In this document: one piece after another, positions 42,171 to 50,702 of the stretch | How positions within the stretch are numbered: the stretch's first letter is position 1 | How the letters are laid out: each line of letters begins with the position of its first letter | Origin: Agathobaculum sp. NTUH-O15-33 | Lineage (GTDB): Bacteria; Bacillota; Clostridia; Oscillospirales; Butyricicoccaceae | Direction of reading: 5' to 3' | Assembly: GCF_033193315.1 (NCBI RefSeq) | Contig: NZ_CP136187.1 | Span: 2,921,501-2,985,500 of the forward strand | Length of the DNA: 64,000 nucleotides | The notes under the pieces: generated by a model | Database searches by the model: none | Seen by the model: only the letters and a program-made list of their open reading frames with translations | Told to the model about the DNA's origin: nothing | Translations under genes and position numbers: made by a program

Positions 42171-42498
42171 GATAGTATGGCTATTATACCACAGCGGCAA
42201 GCAATTCCGAAGAGTCAAAACGCACCTAAGCGCCGCTGATGGTATAATGAATTTAATCCGGGTATAGTAGCCGTTTTGCGGCTATTATACCACAGCGGCA
42301 AGCAAACGTGAGGTCTCGTGCATCCGATAGGCGCCGCTGATGGTATAATGAATTTAATCCAGATATAATAGCCGCTTTACGGCTATTATACCACAGCGGC
42401 AAGGCATTTTAAAGCAATCGGCACTCATTATGGCGCCGCTGGTGGTATAATTATATTTAATAGGCGTATAATAGGTGCTTTGTGCCTATTATACCTCA
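42171..42498. repeat. Tandem stem-loop array, three units of ~101 bp
   Basis: GGCTATTATACC recurs at 42179, 42280 and 42381, with a diverged fourth half at 42484. Each unit has a conserved ~73-base part made of two inverted repeats (GGTATARTAGCCG/CGGCTATTATACC, and TTATACCACAGCGGC/GCCGCTGATGGTATAA) and a non-conserved 28-29-base loop. No reading frame spans it. A -10-like TATAAT in the first unit (42188-42183) could serve ybeY. Confidence 0.8.
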
Positions 42499-42543
42499 TT
42501 TTTTCTGTTTTTTGAATACCTGAGCCGCCGAAAAACAAAAAAG

Positions 42544-42572
42544 ACGGACCGGCTTTAAGCATGCCGGTCCGT
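42544..42572 (-). terminator. Terminator of the small membrane protein gene
   Basis: Perfect 10-bp stem (42544-42553/42563-42572), then T-rich sequence on the minus strand. Confidence 0.88.
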
Positions 42573-42576
42573 GCCG

Positions 42577-43035
42577 CTATTCTTTTATACGCTGTCGCCC
42601 GATCAAATCACCGGCCAATAAAAAACCAGCATACCCCAAAATCACATAGTTTAGCTGCCGCAAAGAAAAGAGATGCAAAAGCCCCAGAAATTGTCCATAC
42701 ACAGGGAAAATCACAAAAACAAAACCCACATCGGCTCCCGTCTGCCGCGAAACGTTCTCTCCTATGATCTGTATCAACGCAAAAAATACAACGATTAACC
42801 AATGGATCATCCCGGTTTGCAAAGCCGAAATCAGTTTATTTCGTATGCTATAAAACAGGCAGTAGATATTTATGAGTAAATAAAACACGGTAATTGCTAG
42901 ATGGAGGCTTTTAAACTCACTATTATACCCAAAAACGACTATGAAGTTCATCACTAAAACAGGAATCCCGTAAATCGCCGCAACTTTGGGAACCCAGTAC
43001 TCTTTCTTGACCAGTTCATCGGAATTATTTAACAT
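42577..43035 (-). CDS. Membrane protein of unknown function
   Basis: The 152-residue protein has four predicted helices (near 18-36, 45-64, 75-93 and 103-143) and an N terminus MLNNSDELVKKEYWVPK. I recognise no family. Its composition is clearly more AT-rich than the neighbouring housekeeping genes, as is that of the GNAT gene upstream, which suggests an acquired segment. Confidence 0.7.
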   Translation of the reverse strand: MLNNSDELVKKEYWVPKVAAIYGIPVLVMNFIVVFGYNSEFKSLHLAITVFYLLINIYCLFYSIRNKLISALQTGMIHWLIVVFFALIQIIGENVSRQTGADVGFVFVIFPVYGQFLGLLHLFSLRQLNYVILGYAGFLLAGDLIGRQRIKE

Positions 43036-43105
43036 TTCACATCCCCATACAGGCGGTTGGTACCTATTGAAAGCGATATTCCCCTTGCGAATCCCGCTTC
43101 AGCAG

Positions 43106-43486
43106 CTATTTTTCCTTTTCCATAATAAAGGATTGCAAACTTCTTTGGCATCCGTTTTTTTCGTAGAACGATTCTAACCCCGGCTGTGCGCCAAAATATA
43201 GCATAGTCGGTGTGTGAGCCTTGGCAAGCCGGAGCAGCTCGCTGCCAACACCTTGCTTCCGATTTGCCGGAAGAACGAGCAGCTCCGTTATGGTTCCGAA
43301 ATAATAACCGTCTGTAAGGATTCGCAGACATCCCACAAGAACGTTTTCATCATAAGCGCAGATATTCAGTGTTTTCGATAACGCGATTTGTGTTTTCTCC
43401 ACATCATAATTCCCCGGCCATATTTGATTGACAAAAGGGATAAACGCCGACGCGCTCATTTCGCTGTCATTGACTTTATATTCCAT
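43106..43486 (-). CDS. GNAT N-acetyltransferase
   Basis: The 126-residue protein is a compact single-domain GNAT acetyltransferase. The central ITELLVLPANRKQGVGSELLRLAKAH contains the acetyl-CoA loop (RKQGVG), and the C-terminal QPGLESFYEKNGCQRS is the usual last strand. The acceptor is unknown. It is AT-rich and lies upstream of the membrane protein gene on the same strand. Confidence 0.85.
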   Translation of the reverse strand: MEYKVNDSEMSASAFIPFVNQIWPGNYDVEKTQIALSKTLNICAYDENVLVGCLRILTDGYYFGTITELLVLPANRKQGVGSELLRLAKAHTPTMLYFGAQPGLESFYEKNGCQRSLQSFIMEKEK

Positions 43487-43720
43487 ATTTGTTGATACCT
43501 CTACGGCTTCGGTCCGGTCAGTTCACCTAATCAGCCGCCCCTCAAGCAAAGCGTTTACGTGATCAGTCTATTGCGACTCGTCCGACACGGAAAATTTGCA
43601 GTCGAGTTCCAAACTATTTTAATCTCCGCCCGCGCAAATGTCAAATAACGAGAACCGCTTATTAAGACCAACCGCTCCGTCAATTTACGCATAGCTAGTG
43701 AAATTGTAACCAAGCTGCTA
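43487..43720. other. Intergenic region without recognisable genes
   Basis: No frame with a ribosome site or family motif, and no strong hairpin. Confidence 0.5.
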
Positions 43721-43748
43721 TTGCTGTTTTTCATAACGGTGATATAAT
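43721..43748 (+). promoter_or_regulatory. Probable promoter for the gene at 43821
   Basis: TTGCTG (43721-43726), 16-base spacer, TATAAT (43743-43748). Confidence 0.65.
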
Positions 43749-43820
43749 GGCTGTATCATAAATTGCAGTGTATATATAAGCCCCGCCATTCGTCCGTAAC
43801 AGAAAAGAGGGCTGTTTTCC

Positions 43821-44381
43821 ATGGTTGCTGTGAAAAATAAACGGCGCATTTGTGTGATCTTTGTGCTGCTTCCGTGCGCGCTGCTGTTCTTCCTCATCGT
43901 TTCCGCCATGCTCCCCGACGGCGCCACGCCGGAGGATGCGCTGCGCGGCTATACCGCGCGCCACGCGGAAAACCGCGGCCCCGGCGAAATCGTGCGGGAG
44001 GAGCTTCACGCCCCGTACGAGGTGCTTTTCTATTACGACGATCAGGGTCTGTTGAGCTGTGCGTTTTTACAGCGTCAGCTATGGGGCTACAATGTGGCCG
44101 CGATCGCACCGGGCATCCGTCCGGCCGTGCCGCACGAGCTGAAAGAGGACGAGCAAAGCATCACCCTGAGCGAATGCTATTTGCCGGAGGTACGGCTTCG
44201 CGTCACGCTGGGCCGCGTGAACAGCGGCGCGGCGGAAACCGTTACGCATGGCGAACAGGACATGAGCATTTTTTCCTACCGCAACTGCCGCATTCTGTAC
44301 GATATCGGCGCAGAGACCGAAGCGGAGCCCTACCGCGTGTACGACGCGCAAGGCAGACTGTTGGACGATCTGACGGTATGA
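43821..44381 (+). CDS. Membrane-anchored protein of unknown function
   Basis: The 186-residue protein has one N-terminal membrane helix (~9-30, ICVIFVLLPCALLFFLIVSAML) and an extracellular ~155-residue domain that looks mostly beta (YEVLFYYDDQGLLSCAFLQRQLWG...). It is not a typical lipoprotein. I recognise no family. It is transcribed alone from a clear promoter and ends at a terminator shared with phoH. Confidence 0.75.
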   Translation: MVAVKNKRRICVIFVLLPCALLFFLIVSAMLPDGATPEDALRGYTARHAENRGPGEIVREELHAPYEVLFYYDDQGLLSCAFLQRQLWGYNVAAIAPGIRPAVPHELKEDEQSITLSECYLPEVRLRVTLGRVNSGAAETVTHGEQDMSIFSYRNCRILYDIGAETEAEPYRVYDAQGRLLDDLTV

Positions 44382-44391
44382 TCATAAACGC

Positions 44392-44427
44392 AAAGAGCGT
44401 CCGGCGATTTTACGCCGGACGCTCTTT
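44392..44427. terminator. Bidirectional terminator between convergent genes
   Basis: Perfect 15-bp stem (44392-44406/44413-44427) with A/T tails on both sides. Confidence 0.9.
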
Positions 44428-44429
44428 TG

Positions 44430-45452
44430 TTATTTTCCCTTGGCGTGGCGCGTATATAGCGCCGGATGCGTCGGCTTCTTGGACGGAGCCGTGCTTTTGC
44501 GGGCCGCCGCGTGCTGCTCAAACGCCTTGACGATCTGCGCGACCAGCTTATGGCGGATCACATCGCCGCCGGAGAGACGGATCACCGCGATATCGTCCAT
44601 ACCGGAGAGGATCTCCGCGCACTCGCGCAGGCCGGAATCGCGCGGATCGGGCAGGTCGATCTGCGTGATATCGCCGGTGAGCACCATTTTCGAGCCCTCG
44701 CCCAGACGCGTCAGGATCATGATATGGGAGGAGAGCATCATATTCTGGCATTCATCCGCGATGACAAAGCTGTTTTTCAGCGTGCGCCCGCGCATATAGG
44801 CGAGCGGCGCGATCTCGATCACGCCGGTTTCCAAATAGCGGCCCATCGTATCGCGGCCAAGCAGTTCCTCCAGCGCGTCGTACAGCGGCCGGAGATAGGG
44901 ATCGACTTTATTTTGCAGATCGCCCGGCAAAAAGCCCAGCTTTTCGCCCGCCTCCACCGCGGGGCGGCAAAGCACGATTTTTGCCACCTTTTTCGCCTTG
45001 AGCGCCGCGACGGCCACCGCTACCGCAAGGTAGGTCTTGCCTGTGCCGGCGGGGCCGATGCTGATGGTAACAGTATTGTTCCGCAGCGCTTCCACATATT
45101 TTTTCTGGCCGACCGTGCGGCACTTGATCGGCGCGCCGTTATAGGATACCGCGATCGTATCACGCATGGCCTCCACCGCCGCATCCGACGAGCCGGTGCG
45201 GACGAAATCCAGCGCGCGGTCGACCGCGAACTCGCCCAGCGTTTCGCCCTGCTCGCCCATGCGGTTCAGCGTGCGAAGCGTTTCCACCGCCGTTTTAACA
45301 GCGGCCACGTCCTCGCCCGAAAGCTCCACCATGCCCTCGCGCGTGAGCAGAGAAACGCCAAGCTCGTTTTCCAGCTTTTTTACGTTCTGATCGTTCACGC
45401 CGAACAGTTCCTGCATGGTCCCAACGTCTAAATCAATTCTTTCCTTATACAA
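44430..45452 (-). CDS. phoH: PhoH-family ATPase
   Basis: The 340-residue protein has an N-terminal KH-like region (LFGVNDQNVKKLENELGV) and a PhoH ATPase domain with Walker A GPAGTGKTYLA, Walker B SFVIADECQN, and LTGDITQIDLP. Family members are thought to act on RNA with YbeY. The start is TTG at 45452 with AGGAGG upstream. It follows yqfD on the same strand, the standard yqfC-yqfD-phoH-ybeY order; here ybeY is 2.3 kb further on, separated by the array and inserted genes. Confidence 0.93.
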   Translation of the reverse strand: MYKERIDLDVGTMQELFGVNDQNVKKLENELGVSLLTREGMVELSGEDVAAVKTAVETLRTLNRMGEQGETLGEFAVDRALDFVRTGSSDAAVEAMRDTIAVSYNGAPIKCRTVGQKKYVEALRNNTVTISIGPAGTGKTYLAVAVAVAALKAKKVAKIVLCRPAVEAGEKLGFLPGDLQNKVDPYLRPLYDALEELLGRDTMGRYLETGVIEIAPLAYMRGRTLKNSFVIADECQNMMLSSHIMILTRLGEGSKMVLTGDITQIDLPDPRDSGLRECAEILSGMDDIAVIRLSGGDVIRHKLVAQIVKAFEQHAAARKSTAPSKKPTHPALYTRHAKGK

Positions 45453-45479
45453 CCGTTATTTTCCTCCTGCGCGCTTCAA

Positions 45480-46703
45480 TTACGGCGCATCCTCGCTGGG
45501 TGCGGGCGGTGTTTCGGGGATCACGCTGTCATCGAGCGCTTCCGCGCCGATCTGCTCTATCGCCTGCGCCTGCAAATGCAGGGTGACCGCACCGTCCCGC
45601 TCGTCAAACGACTGACGCTCGCCGGTGATCGTTCCCTGCATGCCCGCTTCCAACCGCGCGAGCACGCGCGCCGCCATATCGGCGGCCGCGTCCTCCGCGG
45701 CGGCCGCTTCCGGCTGCCGCTCGTAATACACATACGTCTGCCGGACGAGCGACACCGGGAATACCACGCTGTCCGACAGCCACGCCGTTTTTGTTTCTAT
45801 TATTTTATCACAACTTCCCCCTGCAATTCCACTACCAAAATACAAATTTAGCCGGTGCGAGCCAAAAACCAGCGCATACTGCTTTTTCACCTTGCCGGTA
45901 TAGGTCTTTTTTTCCGTTTGCAGCGCGCGCCGGGTATCCACATCATAGGTGGTGTGCGCCATGATTTCACCGCGCGCGTGGGTCAAATGATAGTCGCCGG
46001 TCTCGGTCGTGGGCGGCACTAGGCCGCTCACCAGCGTGTCCCCCACCGCGACCGCGTCGCCGGGACGAACGAGCGGCGCGCCCTGCCAAACGTTCATTTG
46101 CTCCACCACGCCGTCCCGCGTGGCGACAACCTTGACCACCGCGTCCTCATCCAGCATTTCCGGCTTCATGACCGAGCCGGTCGCCTCGATTGTCAGCCGG
46201 TTTCCGCTGATATTGAGCGACAAAAACGATAATTCGGGCACTTGCTGCATCACGCGCCACCGGATCTGTTTGACATTCATGCCCTTCGACGCGCCGATGC
46301 GCACCCCCTCGCGCTCGAGCGCCTCCATGACCGCGGCGCGCGGCAAGGCGGGGTCGATATGCGGCTCGATCGCCCAAACGCGGGTAATCATCAGCCAGCA
46401 CAGCGCGGCGAAAAGAATAAAGCCGCCCCACAGCACGGTGCGCGGCCGCAGGCGCGCCGCCAAAAACGGCACGCCCGCCTTTTGAGCGATATGTACGCGG
46501 CAGCCCGTGCGCCCCATGAAGCGCCGCAGCGCGCGAAAATCCTCCACCGACATAAAACAAGTCAGCTCGTTCCATGCGGTGCGCCGCATCCGGCGCAGGG
46601 TCAGCTCATGCGACGCGCAGACGTTTAAAAAGCGTGTCAGGCTCGCGCCCGTCACCCGAAGGCGTACCTGTCCCCGCGCAAGATGCAGCCACCGCGAAAC
46701 CAT
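45480..46703 (-). CDS. yqfD: Sporulation protein YqfD
   Basis: The 407-residue protein is a sporulation membrane protein required for efficient spore formation. A basic N-terminal region (~1-90) is followed by a membrane helix (~92-110, VLWGGFILFAALCWLMITRV) and a large extracellular part with the family core KGMNVKQIRWRVMQQVPELSFLSLNISG. The C terminus has an Ala-rich linker. RBS AAAGGAGG. The yqfC gene lies immediately upstream, so both are likely expressed together in the mother cell. Confidence 0.92.
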   Translation of the reverse strand: MVSRWLHLARGQVRLRVTGASLTRFLNVCASHELTLRRMRRTAWNELTCFMSVEDFRALRRFMGRTGCRVHIAQKAGVPFLAARLRPRTVLWGGFILFAALCWLMITRVWAIEPHIDPALPRAAVMEALEREGVRIGASKGMNVKQIRWRVMQQVPELSFLSLNISGNRLTIEATGSVMKPEMLDEDAVVKVVATRDGVVEQMNVWQGAPLVRPGDAVAVGDTLVSGLVPPTTETGDYHLTHARGEIMAHTTYDVDTRRALQTEKKTYTGKVKKQYALVFGSHRLNLYFGSGIAGGSCDKIIETKTAWLSDSVVFPVSLVRQTYVYYERQPEAAAAEDAAADMAARVLARLEAGMQGTITGERQSFDERDGAVTLHLQAQAIEQIGAEALDDSVIPETPPAPSEDAP

Positions 46704-46733
46704 ATCTTTTCCCTCCTTTTGTTTTCCGTCCCG

Positions 46734-47003
46734 CTAGGCGAGGCTGCGATATTCGACCGAAACGATCGTACCCGTCACCGCCAGCTCATCAAGCGAAAGC
46801 GCGTTCAGCGTCAGCGAATCGCCGAGGATGCGCACCTCGCAGTCCTTGCATTTGACGCGGAGCAGAGTATCGTCGTATTCTAAAATGCCCCTATGGTTTT
46901 CCACCACGACGCGGCAGTTTCCGATGATCTCCACGCGGGGCCGGTCACCGCGCAGATCCTCAAAAAGCTGCGGCGCGCCCGCCCCAAAGCCCTCGTATGC
47001 CAT
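46734..47003 (-). CDS. yqfC: Sporulation protein YqfC
   Basis: The 89-residue protein matches the YabP/YqfC family: PRVEIIGNCRVVVENHRGILEYDD followed by VRILGDSLTLNALSLDELAVTGTI. In Bacillus the gene is sigma-E controlled. Its presence with yqfD and ylbJ is the best evidence in the window for an endospore former. Confidence 0.92.
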   Translation of the reverse strand: MAYEGFGAGAPQLFEDLRGDRPRVEIIGNCRVVVENHRGILEYDDTLLRVKCKDCEVRILGDSLTLNALSLDELAVTGTIVSVEYRSLA

Positions 47004-47093
47004 GCATTCTCCTCCGTTCGGGCTATTGTATGCGGCGGGGACATGAAACTTGCCAGCCCCGCGTAGGATAGAAGCAAAAACGAGGTGAGCCTT

Positions 47094-48149
47094 ATGCGTA
47101 AAACCGGTGCGGCGCTTTTGACGGCGGCGCTCTTTTTTGCTTTTCTCCTGTGCCCCGCCGCCTGCGCCGACGGCGTGCGCGACGGCTTGCGGCTGGCCGC
47201 CGGTCAGGCGCTGCCCGCGCTGTTCCCCTTTTTCGTGGCCAGCGGCCTGCTGATCCGCACCGGCGCGGGCGCCGCCGCCGCCCGCCTTTTACGCCGCCCG
47301 CTCGGCGCGCTGTACGGGCTGCCCCCCGCGGCGGCCCCGGCAGTCGCTCTCGGCCTAATAGGCGGCTATCCGGTCGGCGCGGCCACGGTCGCCGACCTGC
47401 TCGGGCGCGGCGCACTGACAAGGGACGAGGCCGAGCGCGCCGTATCCTTCTGCAACTGCGCCAGCCCCGCCTTTTGCATCGGTCTGGCAGGGCTGGCGCT
47501 CACCGGCAGCGCGCAGACCGGGGCGGCGCTGTACCTGATCCATCTGGCCGCCGCCCTTCTGGCCGGATTGGTCGCGGCGCACGGCGGCGCGCGCCGCGAA
47601 ACCGGCGGCGCCCTTCGCCCCACCGCGCCGGAAGCCTTTGCCCCCGCCTTTTGCGGCGCGGTGCAGAGCGCCGCGCAGACCGCGCTGACCGTCACCGCGT
47701 TTTTGGTCGTTTTCTCCATTTTGCTGCGGCTATTGCTGCCGGTGCGCGCGCTTTTATCCGGCGTTCCCGGCGTGGAGGGTATTCTGGAATTGACCTGCGG
47801 CCTTGACCGGCTGGCGGGCTGCGGCATACCCGCGGGGGTGCTGCTGCCGCTCACCTCGTTCCTTTTGGGCTTTGGGGGGCTCAGCGTGCACTTTCAGGTG
47901 CGCGCGCTGTTGGACCCATTCGACCTGCGCCTGCGCCGCTTTACGCTTGGCAAAACGCTGCACGGCGTGTTTGCAGCGGCCATCACCGCGCTTGTTTGGC
48001 GGCTCTTCCCCGCGTCGCTCGCGGTGTTCGCGCCCGTACCGGGCGCGCTCACGCCCTCTGCCGCGTACTGGGCCGCGCCCGCGCTTGCCGTACTTTTTGT
48101 CGTTTTGTTTCCGTTTAGGGGTGGTAAAAAAGAGCGCGATACAGTATAA
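47094..48149 (+). CDS. ylbJ: Sporulation integral membrane protein YlbJ-like
   Basis: The ~351-residue polytopic protein has a nucleoside-recognition (Gate) type domain: LPALFPFFVASGLL, GGYPVGAATVADLL and FCNCASPAFCIG are all typical of YlbJ, a sporulation membrane protein. About eight helices are predicted. The base composition is extremely GC-rich. Start ATG 47094 follows GAGGTGA. It is divergent from yqfC. Confidence 0.88.
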   Translation: MRKTGAALLTAALFFAFLLCPAACADGVRDGLRLAAGQALPALFPFFVASGLLIRTGAGAAAARLLRRPLGALYGLPPAAAPAVALGLIGGYPVGAATVADLLGRGALTRDEAERAVSFCNCASPAFCIGLAGLALTGSAQTGAALYLIHLAAALLAGLVAAHGGARRETGGALRPTAPEAFAPAFCGAVQSAAQTALTVTAFLVVFSILLRLLLPVRALLSGVPGVEGILELTCGLDRLAGCGIPAGVLLPLTSFLLGFGGLSVHFQVRALLDPFDLRLRRFTLGKTLHGVFAAAITALVWRLFPASLAVFAPVPGALTPSAAYWAAPALAVLFVVLFPFRGGKKERDTV

Positions 48150-48183
48150 TGGGTATATTCACACATTTTAAGGAGTGACCCGC

Positions 48184-48417
48184 ATGTCGCTGAAAAAGCT
48201 GATGCGTAAGGATATCGAGCCACGCTGTACATACTGCCAATACGGCACGCCGCTTTCGGGCGGCGACAAGCTCACCTGCCGCCGCCATGGCGTGGTCGCG
48301 GCTGATTATCACTGCCGCTCGTTCCGCTATGACCCTTTGCGCCGCACACCGCCGCGCCCCGCGGCCATTCGCGGCCATTTCACCCACGCTGATTTTTCTC
48401 TGGGAGACGACTCATGA
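48184..48417 (+). CDS. Small cysteine-containing protein of unknown function
   Basis: The 77-residue protein starts MSLKKLMRKDIEPRCTYCQYG and has Cys pairs (CTYC, later CRRHG and HCRSFRYDP) that could form a zinc ribbon. Related short proteins are widespread in Clostridia but uncharacterised as far as I know. GGAG precedes the ATG. It overlaps the start of the carboxypeptidase gene by four bases, so the two are translationally coupled. Confidence 0.75.
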   Translation: MSLKKLMRKDIEPRCTYCQYGTPLSGGDKLTCRRHGVVAADYHCRSFRYDPLRRTPPRPAAIRGHFTHADFSLGDDS

Positions 48418-49871
48418 ACCGTAATTTGTTGAAACGCGCGGGCGCTTTTCTGCTGCTCGCCTTGTTGCTTTTCGCCTATTTACCGCCCGCCTTCGCCGCG
48501 CCGGACGACGAGAACGAATTCGCCCCCGTATCCGACACCTCTGACAGCGGCGAGGAGGGCGATACAGCTCCCGTTTCCGGCTCGACGGACGACGGAGAAA
48601 ATGAGCCGGACGCGGTTCTGGAAGACCCCAAGATCGACGCGACCGCGGCCCTTCTGGTCAACCCGAACACCGGCATGGTGCTGTACGAAAAAAACGCGGA
48701 TGAGAAGCGTTACCCCGCTTCCACCACCAAGATTATGACCGCGCTGCTCGTTTTGGAAAACGCGAAGCTGGACGATATCGTCACGGCGGAAAAAGTCGAT
48801 TTTGAAAACGTGTCGTGGGACGCCTCCAACGCCGATATCAAAGAGGGCGAGCAAGTAAAGGTGCTCGATCTGCTGTATTGCCTGATGCTGCCCTCCGCGA
48901 ACGAGGCCGCGAATATGCTGGCCCGCCATGTCGGCGGCTCGATCGAGGGCTTTGCCGACATGATGAACGCCAAAGCGGAGGAGCTCGGCTGCACGGGCAC
49001 GCACTTTGTCAATCCCAACGGCCTGCACGATCCCAACCACTACACCACCGCGCGCGACCTGTACACCATCGCGCACGCCGCCATGCAGGACGAGACCTTT
49101 GCAGAGATCGCCAAGACCGCGGTAAAGACCATCTCCAAAACCAACATGCACGATTCACGCAAGGTCTTTACCACCAACCAGCTGATCTTCAGTTCCTACC
49201 AGCCCTGGTTCTATGGCTGGTGCAACGGCATCAAGACCGGCCACACCGCCGAAGCGGGCAACTGTCTGGTCGCTTACGCGGACCAGCGCGACAGCGAGCT
49301 TTACTCCGTCGTCCTCGGCTGCGCCGACGCGCCGGACAGTTCCACGGTAGCCAAAAGCTTTACCGAAACCAAGCGGCTGTTCGAGTGGGGCTATGATAAC
49401 TTTAAAAGCAAAACGCTCGCCAAGCAGGGCAACAGCATCACCTCTACCAAGGTGCGCCTTTCCACCGACACGGACGAGCTGGTGCTCACCGCCAAGCGGG
49501 ATCTGGTCGCTTCGGTGCCGAAGAACCTAGACGTGGAGGACATGGAGGCTACGCCAACCGTGCCGAAAAGCGTGGACGCGCCGATCAAGGCGGGCGACGT
49601 GATCGGCAGCATGACCTACTCCTACGCCGGTACGGTTTACGGCACCGTGGAACTGATCGCTCTGCACGATGTGGAGCTTTCCAAGGTGCTTTACTATGCG
49701 GACAAGCTTGAAAATTTCTTCAAAGGCTCGGTCTTTAAAATTTTGCTTGTCGTTTTGCTGGTTTTCGTTATCCTTTATATCCTATTTAACCTTACCTTCG
49801 GCCGGATGCGCCGCCGCAAACAGCGACGCATGATGCGTTCGCGCGGCTCGCGTTACAACAGAAGACGATAA
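48414..49871 (+). CDS. D-alanyl-D-alanine carboxypeptidase (DacF/PBP5-like)
   Basis: The 485-residue class C low-mass penicillin-binding protein trims the terminal D-Ala of stem peptides. After a signal peptide (~1-28) there is an acidic Asp/Ser-rich linker (~30-65), then the S11 peptidase domain with PASTTKIM (SxxK), PSAN (SxN) and GIKTGHT (KTG), and a PBP5 C-terminal beta domain. Unusually for secreted forms it ends with a predicted membrane helix (~440-462) and a very basic Arg-rich tail (RMRRRKQRR...), which should anchor it and act as a stop-transfer signal. Confidence 0.93.
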   Translation: MNRNLLKRAGAFLLLALLLFAYLPPAFAAPDDENEFAPVSDTSDSGEEGDTAPVSGSTDDGENEPDAVLEDPKIDATAALLVNPNTGMVLYEKNADEKRYPASTTKIMTALLVLENAKLDDIVTAEKVDFENVSWDASNADIKEGEQVKVLDLLYCLMLPSANEAANMLARHVGGSIEGFADMMNAKAEELGCTGTHFVNPNGLHDPNHYTTARDLYTIAHAAMQDETFAEIAKTAVKTISKTNMHDSRKVFTTNQLIFSSYQPWFYGWCNGIKTGHTAEAGNCLVAYADQRDSELYSVVLGCADAPDSSTVAKSFTETKRLFEWGYDNFKSKTLAKQGNSITSTKVRLSTDTDELVLTAKRDLVASVPKNLDVEDMEATPTVPKSVDAPIKAGDVIGSMTYSYAGTVYGTVELIALHDVELSKVLYYADKLENFFKGSVFKILLVVLLVFVILYILFNLTFGRMRRRKQRRMMRSRGSRYNRRR

Positions 49872-49881
49872 CGACTTTTTA

Positions 49882-49910
49882 GGGCGGACAGCTTTGGGCT
49901 GTCCGCCCTA
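49882..49910 (+). terminator. Terminator after the carboxypeptidase gene
   Basis: 12-bp stem AGGGCGGACAGC/GCTGTCCGCCCT with T-rich tail. Confidence 0.87.
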
Positions 49911-49924
49911 TTTCTTCTTACAGT

Positions 49925-49976
49925 TTTGTAAGCTTGCGCACGAATACATGACGGGAGCGCGCGCAACTGATATAAT
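49925..49976 (+). promoter_or_regulatory. Promoter and putative operator of the RR/HK/ABC operon
   Basis: ATGACG (49948-49953), 17-base spacer, TATAAT (49971-49976). Upstream TTTGTAAGCT at 49925-49934 recurs at 51944-51953 before the ABC genes. Confidence 0.55.
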
Positions 49977-50009
49977 AAAGCAAAACCATGCTGCCGGGGA
50001 GGCGCTGAA

Positions 50010-50702
50010 ATGAACCAAATTTTACTGCTCGAAGACGATATCAGTTTGGTGGAGGGCTTACAGTATTTGCTCGAAACCAACGGGTTTGCGGTCGCCGTCG
50101 TCCGGACCGTGCAAGCGGCCTTCGCCGCGCTTGCCGAAAACCGGTTCGATCTGCTGCTGCTCGACGTGACGCTGCCGGACGGCACCGGCTTTTCGGTATG
50201 CCAAAGGCTGCGCGAACAAGGCGATACGACGCCCATCATCTTTTTAACCGCTTCGGATGAAGAGGTAAACGTGATCCGCGGACTGGACAGCGGCGGGGAC
50301 GACTATATCACAAAGCCCTTTAAGATCGGCGAGCTGCTCTCCCGTATCCGCTCGCTGTTACGCCGCGCGGGACGACCGGGCCGCGATCCGGCCGTGATCC
50401 GCTGCGGCGATACCGCCATCGATCTGCTGCAAAGCCAGATTGTTTTGCGCGGCAAGCCGCTCGAACTGACCATCGGCGAATATAAGCTGCTCTGTCTGTT
50501 GGTGCGCAACGCGGGCCGCGTGGTCACCCGCGCGCGCATTTTGGAAGCCCTGTGGGATCAAAACGGCAGCTTTGTCGATGATAACACGCTATCCGTCTAT
50601 ATCCGCCGGCTGCGTGAAAAGGTAGAGGACGATCCCTCCGCCCCGGCGCACCTGACCACGGTGCGCGGCTTTGGCTATCAATGGAACGAGGTGCCGCTAT
50701 GA
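50010..50702 (+). CDS. OmpR-family response regulator
   Basis: The 230-residue regulator has a receiver domain (EDD acidic pocket near residue 10, phospho-acceptor Asp in LLLLDVTLPDG, Lys in YITKPF) and a C-terminal winged helix (LTIGEYKLLCLLVRNAGRVVTRARILEALW). It overlaps the kinase gene by ATGA. With the kinase, ATPase and permease downstream it forms a four-gene module of the BceRSAB/VraFG type, which in Firmicutes senses and resists cell-envelope-active peptides. Confidence 0.93.
   Translation: MNQILLLEDDISLVEGLQYLLETNGFAVAVVRTVQAAFAALAENRFDLLLLDVTLPDGTGFSVCQRLREQGDTTPIIFLTASDEEVNVIRGLDSGGDDYITKPFKIGELLSRIRSLLRRAGRPGRDPAVIRCGDTAIDLLQSQIVLRGKPLELTIGEYKLLCLLVRNAGRVVTRARILEALWDQNGSFVDDNTLSVYIRRLREKVEDDPSAPAHLTTVRGFGYQWNEVPL

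Noticed and set aside
42171..42498. Array considered as a CRISPR locus
   Set aside because: The conserved part is ~73 bases, with two internal inverted repeats, far longer than CRISPR repeats; only three units; no cas genes nearby.
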